64,000 nt of DNA from Laspinema olomoucense D3b (lineage in GTDB: Bacteria; Cyanobacteriota; Cyanobacteriia; Cyanobacteriales; Laspinemataceae). The translations under genes were made by a program, and so were the position numbers. Numbering within the stretch: position 1 is the stretch's first letter; every line of letters begins with the position of its first letter. The notes beneath the pieces were generated by a model, which saw only the letters and a list, made by a program, of their open reading frames with translations, had not been told where the DNA came from and did no database searches. Location of the stretch: the NCBI RefSeq assembly GCF_025370785.1, contig NZ_JAMXFA010000021.1, forward strand, positions 1 through 64,000, read 5' to 3'. Of the stretch, positions 54,340 to 63,748 are shown piece by piece.

Positions 54340-56088
54340 GTGCTTTATCTAGCGGAAGTACAAAAACAGAAAAGCGGCTTTGGCCTGGGTAGCGGTAAAG
54401 CTGAACTCAAACTACTCGCCTGTCAGCGAGGTGAACAAAGTTGGGCAGCAGTACCCGGATCGGAGACGATCCCAGCGGACGATGCCAATAATTTGAATGC
54501 GGGGACTCTGGTACTCGTCGATCTGAGTCCTAATAAACAAATTAAAGGCAATATTGAAGAGGCGGCTAACCGTCTCGTCAGTATTTTGCAGGGATTCTCC
54601 CGAGGCCAAGAGAAAATTAAAACCAAGGAAGAAGAAATTGAGCAGTGGATGCAGTCGCTGACTTACCAAAGTCAGGAACTCCAGCGCCGCGAAATGGAAC
54701 TTCAAGTTCGAGAAGAAGAAATCGCTCAACTGGAGTCTCAACGCCAGGAAATTCAAGGCTCCTCGGAAGAAGCACAACGCATTCGCAATGAACTGCAAGC
54801 CAAGCAGCAGGAACTGGATGCTGCCCTGGAAAAACTCCAGTCTGAAAAACAGGGGATGGAGGCGCAATTGGCTCAATCCCAACAGTCCGTTAAGTTGGAT
54901 GAGGGACTTGCCACTCACATTCAGGAATTGCTGGATTATCTGACCCAAACAACTCCTCCGACTGCCTCCCTTGGGGAACAGATTGCAGTCGTCCTAGAAC
55001 AGATTTCGTCACAGCAGGCGGTTCTTGATGAACACTGGCAACGTTTGGAACAACATCGTTCCCAAGCCCAGGTAGAAGAACAGGAAGCGGAGGCCAAACA
55101 ACAAGAATTAGGGCGATTGCGCCAAGAGTGGGAAAAAAATCAGGGAGATCTAGCTGAGGCTCACTCGCAGTTAAAACTCCTGGAAAAGACGCTTTCGATT
55201 CAGCAAAACCAGGCGAATACTCTTGATGCTCAAGTGCAGAACCAAGTGATCTTAAGAGAACAATTGGTTCAACTTTCGGAGATGTTTGAACAGGTGGCGG
55301 TGGTTCCAAAGGTGGATATAGAAGCCTTGGAACGGATGCCAATTGAAGAATTACAAGGGTTGGCACAAAATCTCCAGCACGATTTGGATAAAATCTTTCA
55401 ATTTGTGAATGGTCAAGAAGAGGAGTTGAAGTTACAGCGGGAGACGATTCAAGAGCTAGAGCGACAGTTGGCGAATGCGAATGACTCCGATCGCTGGAAT
55501 ATTCAGCGCAATCTAACCGATGAGCAGGAAGCGTATCAAATGTTAGACCAAACTTTGGTGGGTCAGCGCCGAAACCTCCGGGAACGTCAAGAAACCTTGA
55601 CTCACCACCAAGCGGTTCTGGCTCGTCGTCAAGGTCATGGGGATGCGACGCCTGTTAAGCAAGCTCAACCGATGGATCCGGTGTTGGCACAAATTGACCA
55701 ACAGAAACAACTTTTGGATGAGCAACTGGCTCAGATTAAACAGGAAATCGAGCAAACTCGACAGTCTCTCGATGGGGTTCAGGGTCAGGTGAGCGATCGC
55801 GCCAGTCAAATGGAGGGGAAACGACAGGCGATCGAGCAATTGGAGGCACAGTTGGTGCAACTGCGGTCTAGCGCGGCTCAATTAAGGGGTCGAGTCACCA
55901 ATTATGAGGAGATGTTGCAGCCACTGCAAGACAAGCTCAATGAGCTCAAGTCTAAGCTGGAAGAAGTCAGCAGTTTGTTGACTCAGGTCCAGGAAACCGA
56001 GGGTCATCAACAGCAGGCCGTCACCCAGTTGCGGGACCTGTTGATGGGATTGATTACTTCCCAGTCGGCTGAGTTGGCAGCATCGTAG
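54340..56088 (+). CDS. hmpF: Pilus motility taxis protein HmpF
   Basis: 582 residues starting with GTG at 54340, with GAAGAGGAAGAG as ribosome-binding site. The N-terminal about 90 residues (LYLAEVQKQKSGFGLGSGKA) form the conserved HmpF domain. The rest is nearly continuous coiled coil rich in Gln and Glu (about 95-560). HmpF is known in Nostoc as a polarly localising protein needed for type IV pilus activity and directional movement of filaments, controlled by the Hmp chemotaxis proteins. Its position divergent from the chemotaxis genes fits that role. It ends 35 bases from the convergent tilS stop. Confidence 0.9.
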   Translation: MLYLAEVQKQKSGFGLGSGKAELKLLACQRGEQSWAAVPGSETIPADDANNLNAGTLVLVDLSPNKQIKGNIEEAANRLVSILQGFSRGQEKIKTKEEEIEQWMQSLTYQSQELQRREMELQVREEEIAQLESQRQEIQGSSEEAQRIRNELQAKQQELDAALEKLQSEKQGMEAQLAQSQQSVKLDEGLATHIQELLDYLTQTTPPTASLGEQIAVVLEQISSQQAVLDEHWQRLEQHRSQAQVEEQEAEAKQQELGRLRQEWEKNQGDLAEAHSQLKLLEKTLSIQQNQANTLDAQVQNQVILREQLVQLSEMFEQVAVVPKVDIEALERMPIEELQGLAQNLQHDLDKIFQFVNGQEEELKLQRETIQELERQLANANDSDRWNIQRNLTDEQEAYQMLDQTLVGQRRNLRERQETLTHHQAVLARRQGHGDATPVKQAQPMDPVLAQIDQQKQLLDEQLAQIKQEIEQTRQSLDGVQGQVSDRASQMEGKRQAIEQLEAQLVQLRSSAAQLRGRVTNYEEMLQPLQDKLNELKSKLEEVSSLLTQVQETEGHQQQAVTQLRDLLMGLITSQSAELAAS

Positions 56089-56123
56089 CATCCCCTGGGA
56101 AGGGGGTGCGGGCAGCGGTCCCT

Positions 56124-57140
56124 TCACCTCCTCTCGGGACTCAGGATGATCCAATCTCCCTCTACTCGGGCAGTCGCCCCTCCCGGAAACGGATCGGTTT
56201 GAGTTTTGTTCGGGGCCTGAATTAAGGCGGTCATTTTCTCCACTTGCTCGTAATTCGGCGCTTTCGGTAACTGTTGCTGCAACAGTTGCCGCAGGGCACG
56301 GCGCTGAAGGGCGAGGGGTGCAGTCTCCAAAATGCGCCGATTGATTCTCTGAGTCATCTGGGTAAATTCACCCTTGACAATTGGCTCACTTTGTGATTTG
56401 GCTTGCTCCAACAGTTCCCCCGCTTGGGTTTCCAGGTATTCCACATCAGCGCGTAAGAGTTCGGCAGTTTGTGCGAGATGTTGCTCTACACCGGGGTTAA
56501 ACTGTTGAGTGAGGTAAGGGAGCAATTCTTGGCGGATGCGGTTTCGGGAATAGGTGATATCGAGGTTGGTAGCGTCTTCCCAAATGGTAATCTCACGCTG
56601 TTGACAAAATCTGCCGGTTTCTTGGCGGCTAACTTCTAGGAGGGGACGCACCAGGCGGAGATTAGGAGTAAGCTGACGGTCCCAGGAAAGGGCTTGTAAT
56701 CCATCGGCACCAGTGCCCCGGATTAAGTTAAATAGGAGGGTTTCAGCCCGATCGCTCAGGGTGTGACCCGTGACGAGGGTGGTATAACCTTCCCTTTGGG
56801 CAGTCGCGCTTAAGGCATGATAGCGCCATTCTCGCGCACCGGCTTCCGTGTGCGGGACTTCAGTGCCAGCGGTTTGGAGGAAAAAGGGTAACTGCCACTG
56901 ATTTGTGAGAGTTTCCACATATTTTGCATTAGGAGTCGAATCGCTACGCCACTGATGATCACAATGGGCGATCGCCAGATGCCAATTCCATTTAGGTTGT
57001 AAATCTAGCAGCAACTGGGCTAAACAGAGGGAATCTTGTCCACCGGAAACGGCGATTAAAATGCGATCGCCCGGTGACAATAACCCACGCTGTCGCAAAG
57101 TTCGATGGAGTTTAACATGGAGAGGCGTCCATTGAGTCAT
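56124..57140 (-). CDS. tilS: tRNA(Ile)-lysidine synthase
   Basis: 338 residues. TilS attaches lysine to C34 of the CAU-anticodon tRNA-Ile using ATP, so that it reads AUA. The PP-loop ATPase motif ILIAVSGGQDSLCLAQLL is near residue 30, followed by IAHCDHQWRSDS and TGHTLSDRAETLLFNLIRGTG. A helical domain completes the protein; the extra C-terminal domain of the longer Escherichia coli enzyme is missing, as is usual in cyanobacteria. Essential and cytosolic. The ATG is at 57138-57140. KGK genes lie just upstream on the same strand, but the 26-base gap does not prove a functional link. Confidence 0.94.
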   Translation of the reverse strand: MTQWTPLHVKLHRTLRQRGLLSPGDRILIAVSGGQDSLCLAQLLLDLQPKWNWHLAIAHCDHQWRSDSTPNAKYVETLTNQWQLPFFLQTAGTEVPHTEAGAREWRYHALSATAQREGYTTLVTGHTLSDRAETLLFNLIRGTGADGLQALSWDRQLTPNLRLVRPLLEVSRQETGRFCQQREITIWEDATNLDITYSRNRIRQELLPYLTQQFNPGVEQHLAQTAELLRADVEYLETQAGELLEQAKSQSEPIVKGEFTQMTQRINRRILETAPLALQRRALRQLLQQQLPKAPNYEQVEKMTALIQAPNKTQTDPFPGGATARVEGDWIILSPERR

Positions 57141-57166
57141 AGGTGATTGAGCATCGGTTGTTTATC

Positions 57167-57463
57167 CTAACTGTCCATTTGGCGAATTTCATCTAGTGGA
57201 GATTCGGGTTCTGTGGGGCGATCGGGATAAAATTCTATATGAAGTTTCATTTTTCCCGTTTGCCATCCTTTTCCCGGTTGGAGAACTTTACATTCCCATC
57301 CATTGAAAAAAAACTTTTTAAGCGGATCGTAAGTTTGATTTTCCCAGGATTTGAGTAAAGTGGCAAGTGTAAATAGCTCCGGCAAGTTACTAATCTTTGC
57401 AAAATTGGATTGCTGAGAAATTACGTCATTTTCTGGATGCAACTCAATCCATTTATCATTCAT
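57167..57463 (-). CDS. KGK-family protein, copy 1
   Basis: 98 residues. The family hallmark is the C-terminal CKVLQPGKGWQTGKMKLHIE strand region and the closing FYPD...ESPLDEIRQMD. KGK proteins are small, soluble, cyanobacterial and of unknown function. It is one of three tandem paralogues; it shares the ending SPLDEIRxMD with copy 2, to which it is closest. Start ATG is at 57461-57463 with GGGAGA upstream. It is followed 26 bases on by tilS. Confidence 0.85.
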   Translation of the reverse strand: MNDKWIELHPENDVISQQSNFAKISNLPELFTLATLLKSWENQTYDPLKKFFFNGWECKVLQPGKGWQTGKMKLHIEFYPDRPTEPESPLDEIRQMDS

Positions 57464-57585
57464 TTTTGTCTCTCCCTTTGATTGTTTTTACTCTCTTTCA
57501 TCGTGACAAAAGCTGGTTTTTTACCTTGTAAAAAAACTCAAATTTTGAGCTAACCCCGCTTGACCTGCGTAACTTTTGCTTGATT

Positions 57586-57882
57586 CTAACGGTCCATTTT
57601 CCGAATCTCATCCAGGGGTGAATCTGGTTCCGTGGGGTCATCCGGGCAAAATTCGACATGAATCCTAATTTTTCCAGTCTGCCATTTTTTCCCCGGTTGG
57701 AGGACTCTACACTCAAACCCATCGATAAAAGCTTGCTCTTCCTCACTCAGTTGCTCTCGCAGGTGATCAAGGATTTGGATACCCGTAAAATTCCAGGGCC
57801 AATCCTCAATTTGATTTTCGGAATTGAATTGTTGAGAAATTATATCCTCTTCTGAATTCAAAATTATCCAGCTTTCCTCCAC
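57586..57882 (-). CDS. KGK-family protein, copy 2
   Basis: 98 residues starting with GTG (57880-57882), chosen because AAGGAGG lies eight bases upstream and the N-terminus (ESWIILNSEEDIISQQFN) then parallels copy 1 (DKWIELHPENDVISQQSN). The conserved block reads CRVLQPGKKWQTGKIRIHVE, with KKW in place of KGW. Function unknown. A shifted open frame at 57498-57746 is only a shadow of this gene. Confidence 0.85.
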   Translation of the reverse strand: MEESWIILNSEEDIISQQFNSENQIEDWPWNFTGIQILDHLREQLSEEEQAFIDGFECRVLQPGKKWQTGKIRIHVEFCPDDPTEPDSPLDEIRKMDR

Positions 57883-58096
57883 GGTTTTATTCCTCCTTGT
57901 CTGACAGTCTACAAAATAGTGAGGTGAGGTTGAGGGAATTTCCAGAAAATAGGGTGCGCTAGAGATGTGTAACGCACCCTATAAGTTATCTTGCTGAGTT
58001 CAGATTGGATAAGAAAATCGAGGGAAACCTGGCGATATAACCTTACCCAATCCGGTAAATTTCTTGGAGCGAAGGTGATGGGAAAATAATTGCCAA

Positions 58097-58387
58097 TTAT
58101 TCCTTCTTGATAGTGGAAGGTTCGGGAAAACCGCTGAGATGATTTTGAACAGAATTACTGTCTTCGGGACAAAATTCAAGACGCAGTTGAACTTTTCCTC
58201 GTCGCCAGTATTTACCTGGACTTAACACTTCACATTCTAAGCCCTCGGTAAATAAACTTTCTTCTTCTAATTTTGTTTGCAGCAAGTCCATGAGTTCACT
58301 GACTTTGAACGTGCATTGAAACATCAGATTGCTGCCACTGGTAGACAGGACGTCTTCATTTCCGAGCGCCTCAAATTGCTGAGCCAT
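58097..58387 (-). CDS. KGK-family protein, copy 3
   Basis: 96 residues. The block CEVLSPGKYWRRGKVQLRLE corresponds to the KGK signature of the other two copies, but the N-terminus (MAQQFEALGNEDVLSTSG) and tail (NHLSGFPEPSTIKKE) have diverged, so it is the oldest member of the set. ATG at 58385-58387 with GGAGAT upstream. Copies 2 and 3 are separated by 214 bases. No function is known. Confidence 0.82.
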   Translation of the reverse strand: MAQQFEALGNEDVLSTSGSNLMFQCTFKVSELMDLLQTKLEEESLFTEGLECEVLSPGKYWRRGKVQLRLEFCPEDSNSVQNHLSGFPEPSTIKKE

Positions 58388-58525
58388 TTCTATCTCCGCG
58401 TTCTATTAATTTGACAGTTTTCATAGCGGCGGTTATGGGGTGGATATTCAGTCTCCCTCGACCCTGGCGATCGCCCTTTGAGAGCGACTCCTAATGGGAC
58501 CCCATAACCACTTTGTATTGACGGT

Positions 58526-59599
58526 TTAGAAAAACCACCCGTAGGAATGCAGCCCTTTACCCAAAAGATTGACCCCAAGATAACAGATCCAGACTACGAC
58601 AAACCCAGCGGCTGCCAAAATTGCTGGTTTTCGTCCTTGCCAACCTCGGGTAATGCGCGCATGAAGATAGGCAGCAAAGACTAACCAGGTAATTAATGCC
58701 CAGGTTTCTTTCGGGTCCCAACTCCAGTAGGAACCCCATGCTTCGTTTGCCCAAACTCCACCGGCAATGATTCCAATGGTGAGGAGGGGAAACCCTAATC
58801 CGATAATCCGATAACTGATGTTATCCAGGGTGTCGGCAAGACTGAGGCGTTGGGGTGAGAGGGTTGCTTGGAGGGTTTCGGTAGCGGGTTGTGCGGAGGT
58901 ATCAACTTGCACGACGTCAAGCAAGGCAACATTGCCGCTGAAACCCTTGCCGTTGTTGTTGCCGGAGAATTCGGTAGCAAATTCCGGGGTGGGACCTTCG
59001 ACTGCTGGAATGGGGGTTCCTGCACGTTGGAGGCGGTAGCGATCGCTGCGATAGGACCCATTCCCAATGGAACTCCCCCGCAGTTCGATATTTTGACCCC
59101 GTGTCACCACTAAGAAGGCGATCGCCAGCAGAGAACCCACCATCAGGGTGGCATAACTGAGCATCATGACGCTGACGTGCATCATTAACCAGTTAGATTT
59201 TAAGGCAGGGACGAGGGGTGCTGATTGCTGCATTTCCCCCGGTAAAGTGAGGGCAGCAAATGCGGTAATCGCCATCGCCACTGGGGCAGTGGCTACCCCA
59301 ACTAACCGACTGCGGCTCATATTTTCCGCAATGAGATGAATCGCGGTAATTCCCCAGACGAGGAAAAACAGGGATTCATAGAGGTTACTTAAGGGAAAAT
59401 AGCCCGCTTCGATCCATCTTGCGCCGAGTAAGGTGGCGATGCAGAGATTGGCGATCGCCATGCCACTGGTCCCCAAGGGCCACAAAGCGGGAATTCCCGG
59501 AAATGCTGCACCTATCCAATACAACAACATGGTAATGAATAGGACGCAGAAAGATGTATTGTCTAGCCAATTCTGAAGGCTACTGAGGTCCACAAGCAT
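58526..59599 (-). CDS. ccsB: c-type cytochrome biogenesis protein CcsB (CcsA/ResC type)
   Basis: 357 residues, thylakoid or plasma-membrane protein with about eight helices. System II cytochrome c maturation moves haem across the membrane for attachment to apocytochromes such as f, c6 and c550. The tryptophan-rich haem signature [20 protein letters not shown] near residue 280 and flanking histidines (for example [21 protein letters not shown]) are intact. A loop of about 60 residues (about 170-235) without membrane character separates the helices and is proline and glycine rich. The chloroplast homologue is called CcsA (Ycf5). Start is the ATG at 59597-59599. It stands alone upstream of the repeat-rich region. 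Confidence 0.93.
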   Translation of the reverse strand: MLVDLSSLQNWLDNTSFCVLFITMLLYWIGAAFPGIPALWPLGTSGMAIANLCIATLLGARWIEAGYFPLSNLYESLFFLVWGITAIHLIAENMSRSRLVGVATAPVAMAITAFAALTLPGEMQQSAPLVPALKSNWLMMHVSVMMLSYATLMVGSLLAIAFLVVTRGQNIELRGSSIGNGSYRSDRYRLQRAGTPIPAVEGPTPEFATEFSGNNNGKGFSGNVALLDVVQVDTSAQPATETLQATLSPQRLSLADTLDNISYRIIGLGFPLLTIGIIAGGVWANEAWGSYWSWDPKETWALITWLVFAAYLHARITRGWQGRKPAILAAAGFVVVWICYLGVNLLGKGLHSYGWFF

Positions 59600-59730
59600 T
59601 CTCCCATCGGTTTAGATTGAGACGTTCTAGTTCTCTTTATCCTAACCATTGTTGTTACTGCTCAAACCTGTGAATTTGATACGGGAGTGTTCACGGGCGA
59701 TCGCACTGGGGATTTTTGGGGTGGAAAAAA
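59600..59730. other. Short spacer before the repeat array
   Basis: Probable promoter region of ccsB on the minus strand. No clear -35/-10 pair can be assigned. Confidence 0.4.
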
Positions 59731-59912
59731 CCCGCACCCTGAAGGGTGGGGCGTTTGCGGACAAAGCCCGCCTGCGCGGGCTGAAGAGAAGCCCGCACCC
59801 TGAAGGGTGGGGCGTTTGCGGACAAAGCCCGCCTGCGCGGGCTGAAGAGAAGCCCGCACCCTTCAGGGTGGGGCGTTTGCGGACAAAGCCCGCCTGCACG
59901 GGCTGAAGAATA
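59731..59912. repeat. 61-bp tandem repeat, three copies
   Basis: Units start at 59731, 59792 and 59853, each exactly 61 bases apart, beginning CCCGCACCCTGAAGGGTGGG and containing a second hairpin GCCCGCCTGCGCGGGC. In the third copy the first hairpin reads CACCCTTCAGGGTG instead of CACCCTGAAGGGTG, and the second reads CCTGCACGGG. The short open frames on both strands are artefacts of the repeat. Confidence 0.95.
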
Positions 59913-60003
59913 AAGGGGCCGGAAAAACCTGCACCCGGTTTGAGGAGTGTGCCGTCAGGAAAGGGTGGGGGTTAAAGCGTAGGAGTACCGGATTTGGAAA
60001 TCT

Positions 60004-60063
60004 TCAGCCTGCGGAGGCAGGCTTCGTCCGTATAGCCCCACCCTTCAGGGTGTGGGTTTTTAG
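60004..60063 (+). repeat. Dispersed hairpin repeat, copy A
   Basis: CAGCCTGCGGAGGCAGGCTT, then CGTCCGTATAGCC, then a second hairpin CCCACCCTTCAGGGTGTGGG and TTTTTAG. It shares its whole structure with copy B 118 bases away and copy C at 15422-15480. Confidence 0.9.
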
Positions 60064-60121
60064 GGTATTCCAACAAATAAATCATCCAAATCCGAGGGTT
60101 AAGGACCCAACAATACTCTTG

Positions 60122-60201
60122 TAGCCTGCGGAGGCAGGCTTCGTCCGTATAGCCCCACCCTTTCCTTACGGAACGCTACGCGAACAGGGTGTGGGTTTTT
60201 A
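60122..60201 (+). repeat. Dispersed hairpin repeat, copy B, with 22-bp insertion
   Basis: Identical to copy A over the first 40 bases and the last 17, but the loop of the second hairpin carries a 22-base insertion at 60163-60184 (starts TCCTTACGGAACGC). The insert resembles another common cyanobacterial short repeat, so this is a repeat within a repeat. Confidence 0.9.
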
Positions 60202-60219
60202 GAAACCTTTGACTCTCTA

Positions 60220-62055
60220 TTACTCTGGGGTACTCGGGGTCTGTACCTCTGGAGTCGCTGGTGCTTTAGGCGCAAGAGAGGGGGTAGAAGGTTGTGCGCC
60301 CGGAAGGGTAGCGCCGGGGAGAGGTTGGGCACTACCGGCTTTTTTCATCGCCACAAAGACTTGATAACGAGTAGTCCGTTGGTTTTCAATTGCAGCAGTG
60401 ACCCCGATCGCCCGCATGGCACTAATGGCAATTTGTTGTTGGGGAGGCAGTTGCAACCAGGCGGGAGTATTCTGATTAAGAGTCCGTTCCATATCCATGA
60501 AAAAATGGCCGTTGTTAGGAGAAAGCTCTAACGGGACCACACTTTGGAATTGCTGACTCATGGCGAGGGGAGTTTGCGGTTTGGGGATAATCCGCTCAGC
60601 AACGGGGGCCAAAACGCTGATAAAGGCTACATTCCCATCTAACCACCCGTGGTTCACGCTCACGGAACCATTTTGAGCCGTCCATTTGACTAGAGGCTGT
60701 TCGCCAATCTGAGCCTGTTCAACTTTAAAGTTATATTGCTCAGTCATCACTTTATCCAGCTTAGCGAGAATCGCTTCCCCCGCACGGCGATCGCTGGCTT
60801 GGACCATTAATACCACCCCCACGGGAAAAAACGAGGTATTGTTTTCTGCCGGTGGCAGCATTGCCAGGGAAAATTCCCCTTGCATCCAGGGGAGTAAGTC
60901 TTTTTCTAAATCTAGGGTCGTGGTATTTCGGATGGCAGTTTTCAACCAGTCCGGACTAATCGGTGCGAGGGGATTGGTTGCCACCCCTTGGCTATAATCT
61001 TGCCAGACGCGCTGTAAATTGCCTCCGGACATCATCATTAAAGTGTCTGCCGGGAGGCGGGTTGTCATAGTTTTACCATTATTTTCGACGGCATATTTCC
61101 GTTCGCTATCGGGTTTGAGCCATGCCACGGTATCAAAGGCAATGCCTTCGGTTTGGAGGGTGATACTGGTGGCGAATCCTTGGTTTTGTTGCTGCTGCGC
61201 AATTTCATTGGGATCGGCGCGATCGGAGTTTAACGAGGCAACGGCAGCGGCAACGGGAACGTTGACATAAAAACGACCAAAGGGTCGGGAGGTTTCGATT
61301 TTTTGCCATGCAGCGATCGCACCCGGTGCATCGACGATGGAGGGTGCGCCGAGGAAGGTGTCAATGGCGCGGTTGATGGTTTCACTATCCTTGGCGATCG
61401 CTAAATAGCGCCCATCGATGACAGTGACGGAAAAGCGATTCTCATCGGGCACCCCTTGGGTTTCTTTAATTTCTATATTTTTGTAGGTCCGAGGGACCCA
61501 TCTGCCGCCTTGTGGAGGTTGGGCGGATTCTAGAATTTGCTTGGCGCGACTGGGATTGGCGATCGGTAACACCATGAGTAGAGACTGGCGACCCGAAAAT
61601 GCGGCGGGAGAAGGCACTACTTCTTCCTTATTTTCCCCAGCGGCATTCACGGGGAAAGGGGGTAAAAACCCCAGGGTCACTTCGGACCCTACCCAAGGTT
61701 GAATGTCTTTTTCATACTGGAATCCATTGGCGGTGAGGTAGCGATCGCGCAACTGCACTAGGTAGTTATCCAGCAACTTTTGGCTTTCGGGGGTGCCAAA
61801 TTCGCGCATTCTCTGCCACTGTCCCGCATTGGTGGTGAGGGAAAGGGTCATCAAAGCATCTTCAGGGATCAGTTCGGCACCCACTGGGATCTCGGGTAAA
61901 GGCCGTTTTTGGGCGATCGCCCAGAATGCCGTAATTGCTCCACCGAGTAACAGAACCGCCGCAACAGCAGCGATCCCGATGGAAACTTTTGGTTTTTCCA
62001 GTTTGAATTTGGGGGTCCCTTTGGTGTCTTGGGTCTCAGATTTAGTCTCAGACAT
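60220..62055 (-). CDS. DUF3352 domain-containing membrane-anchored protein
   Basis: 611 residues from the ATG at 62053-62055; the frame extends 25 codons upstream but without family character. N-terminal cytoplasmic tail, one membrane helix about 25-48 (VSIGIAAVAAVLLLGGAITA), then a long periplasmic or lumenal part and a Pro/Ala/Thr-rich C-terminal tail (about 580-611). This matches the DUF3352 family, widespread in cyanobacteria and of unknown function. The segment DALMTLSLTTNAGQW after the helix is typical. It stands alone and its 3' end lies beside the dispersed hairpin repeats. Confidence 0.85.
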   Translation of the reverse strand: MSETKSETQDTKGTPKFKLEKPKVSIGIAAVAAVLLLGGAITAFWAIAQKRPLPEIPVGAELIPEDALMTLSLTTNAGQWQRMREFGTPESQKLLDNYLVQLRDRYLTANGFQYEKDIQPWVGSEVTLGFLPPFPVNAAGENKEEVVPSPAAFSGRQSLLMVLPIANPSRAKQILESAQPPQGGRWVPRTYKNIEIKETQGVPDENRFSVTVIDGRYLAIAKDSETINRAIDTFLGAPSIVDAPGAIAAWQKIETSRPFGRFYVNVPVAAAVASLNSDRADPNEIAQQQQNQGFATSITLQTEGIAFDTVAWLKPDSERKYAVENNGKTMTTRLPADTLMMMSGGNLQRVWQDYSQGVATNPLAPISPDWLKTAIRNTTTLDLEKDLLPWMQGEFSLAMLPPAENNTSFFPVGVVLMVQASDRRAGEAILAKLDKVMTEQYNFKVEQAQIGEQPLVKWTAQNGSVSVNHGWLDGNVAFISVLAPVAERIIPKPQTPLAMSQQFQSVVPLELSPNNGHFFMDMERTLNQNTPAWLQLPPQQQIAISAMRAIGVTAAIENQRTTRYQVFVAMKKAGSAQPLPGATLPGAQPSTPSLAPKAPATPEVQTPSTPE

Positions 62056-62493
62056 GATGTTACCGAGTGTCAGGAGTGCAATTGACAATTTAACGCAAAC
62101 TGTTGCTTTCTTTCGCGTATCCTTCCCCAATTCTCAAAAATGTGGCATCCGCCCAGAGGTAGAGCCCCCCTGATGCGGGATACAGGAATAAGGTAGAGGA
62201 AGAATCCAAGGGAGGGAAAACCCGTTTTTTTAGTAGAAATTTCAGGAACTATTTTACATCTCTCGGGTGAATCAGTAAAACGCGGATACAGTATTCGCTA
62301 AACCGGATAAAAATCCAGTTTCACTGCCCACAGAAAGGGGCAATTTGCTACGGATTTTCTCAAAAAAACCAAGGTTTTCCCCATGCGGTACTGACGCCCT
62401 AGACGGCAGTAGACTTAAAATCAGTTCCGGTTGGTTTTCTGGGATTTGACCTAACCGGCGTGATATTTTGTTGATTCTGGCTCTCCCATTTTT
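62056..62493. other. Intergenic region without a recognisable gene
   Basis: Leader of the DUF3352 gene and 3' region of cofH, both minus strand. AAATCCAGTTTC and AAAACCAAGGTTTTCC motifs occur (62310-62380), similar to intergenic motifs elsewhere in the window. No clear terminator. Confidence 0.45.
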
Positions 62494-63645
62494 TTAAGGG
62501 CAAATTGGGGCAGTTATGGGGCGATAGAGGGTATCTCGTTGTTGGTAAGGGCGATTAATTCCGGTAATCGCCGATCGCAGGGTTTCCGGTTCCATACAGC
62601 TTCCCCCTTTCGCCCCGGCCATTGTGGTAATATGTTCTTCCATTAACGTGCCGCCAATATCATTGCATCCCCAGTTGAGGGCTGTTGTTGCACCCTCTAA
62701 TCCCAGTTTTACCCAACTGGGTTGATGATTGGGAATCCAGTTGCCGAGGAAGATTCGGGAAACCGCAGTTAGGAGCAAAGTATTGGAGAGAATGGGTTGA
62801 TCTCGACCGACACGACTGCGCAAGGGGGCGGGGGCTTGTTCTCCTACAAAGGGGAGTAAAATAAACTCGGTAATTTTGGCAGGATAGTTACGATCGCAGG
62901 CAGTTTTTTGAAGCGATCGCAATTTTTCCAAATGGTCAATTTGTTGCTGCGGTGTTTCAATATGTCCGCACAACATCGTGCTAGTTGTTGGTAATCCCAA
63001 GCGATGGGCGGTACTGATAATTTCTAGCCAAGTTTCGCTATTAATTTTTTCCGGACAAATAATATTTCGGATGCGATCGTCCAAAACTTCCGCAGCAGTT
63101 CCCGGCATGGAACCCACTCCCGCCTCCTGCAAGGTGGCGATCGTTTCCTCATAGGTGATCTGGTCTTCCCGGGCAATAAACTGGACTTCTTGGGGAGAAA
63201 AAGCGTGCAAATGCAAATCAGGAAATTTATCTTTAATTGTCCTCACCAGTTTAAGATAATAAGGCAAGGATTTTCCGTCAATTTTAGCCTCCAAATGCAA
63301 GCCGCCCTGCATACAAATTTCTGTTGCTCCCCGTTGCACCGCATCGGTTGTTTTTTCCAGAATTTTTCCCCAATCCAGCCAAAATGCTCCCTCTTCATCC
63401 GCATCCCGACGAAAGGCACAAAAACTACAATGTTGCTCGCAGATGTTCGTAAAATTAATATTGCGATTAATCACGTAGGTCACCGTATTGCCAGATTGTT
63501 TTTCCCGGAGTTCGTCAGCCACCTGGGCAATGGCATTGACCTGTTTGGGTTCGGTTTGTTGGAGCAAAATTGCGGCTTCGGCGGGAGAAATATCGGTTCC
63601 ATCCAAAGCCTGAGATAGAAGAAAATCAACAGTTTTTAAAGTCAT
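62494..63645 (-). CDS. cofH: FO synthase subunit CofH (radical SAM)
   Basis: 383 residues. CofH joins the tyrosine-derived unit to the ribityl-aminouracil precursor; CofG then closes the ring to give FO (7,8-didemethyl-8-hydroxy-5-deazariboflavin). The radical-SAM cluster motif is CEQHCSFC (CxxxCxxC) near residue 70. Other conserved features are [22 protein letters not shown] and [14 protein letters not shown]. In cyanobacteria FO serves mainly as the antenna of DNA photolyase rather than F420 redox chemistry. The second subunit CofG is not in this window. Cytosolic, ATG at 63643-63645. Confidence 0.95.
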   Translation of the reverse strand: MTLKTVDFLLSQALDGTDISPAEAAILLQQTEPKQVNAIAQVADELREKQSGNTVTYVINRNINFTNICEQHCSFCAFRRDADEEGAFWLDWGKILEKTTDAVQRGATEICMQGGLHLEAKIDGKSLPYYLKLVRTIKDKFPDLHLHAFSPQEVQFIAREDQITYEETIATLQEAGVGSMPGTAAEVLDDRIRNIICPEKINSETWLEIISTAHRLGLPTTSTMLCGHIETPQQQIDHLEKLRSLQKTACDRNYPAKITEFILLPFVGEQAPAPLRSRVGRDQPILSNTLLLTAVSRIFLGNWIPNHQPSWVKLGLEGATTALNWGCNDIGGTLMEEHITTMAGAKGGSCMEPETLRSAITGINRPYQQRDTLYRPITAPICP

Positions 63646-63748
63646 GACAGTAGAAGTAGTTAATGAATAGGAAGGGTTAATTCGTTTTAATTAACCCATT
63701 TGTGAGGAGCTATAGGGAGGGGAGCCAAGTCGGGTGGGATAATAGTGA

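Noticed and set aside
59642-59906. Open frames on both strands over the 61-bp repeat
   Set aside because: They exist in several frames because the unit length and composition avoid stops; no gene features.
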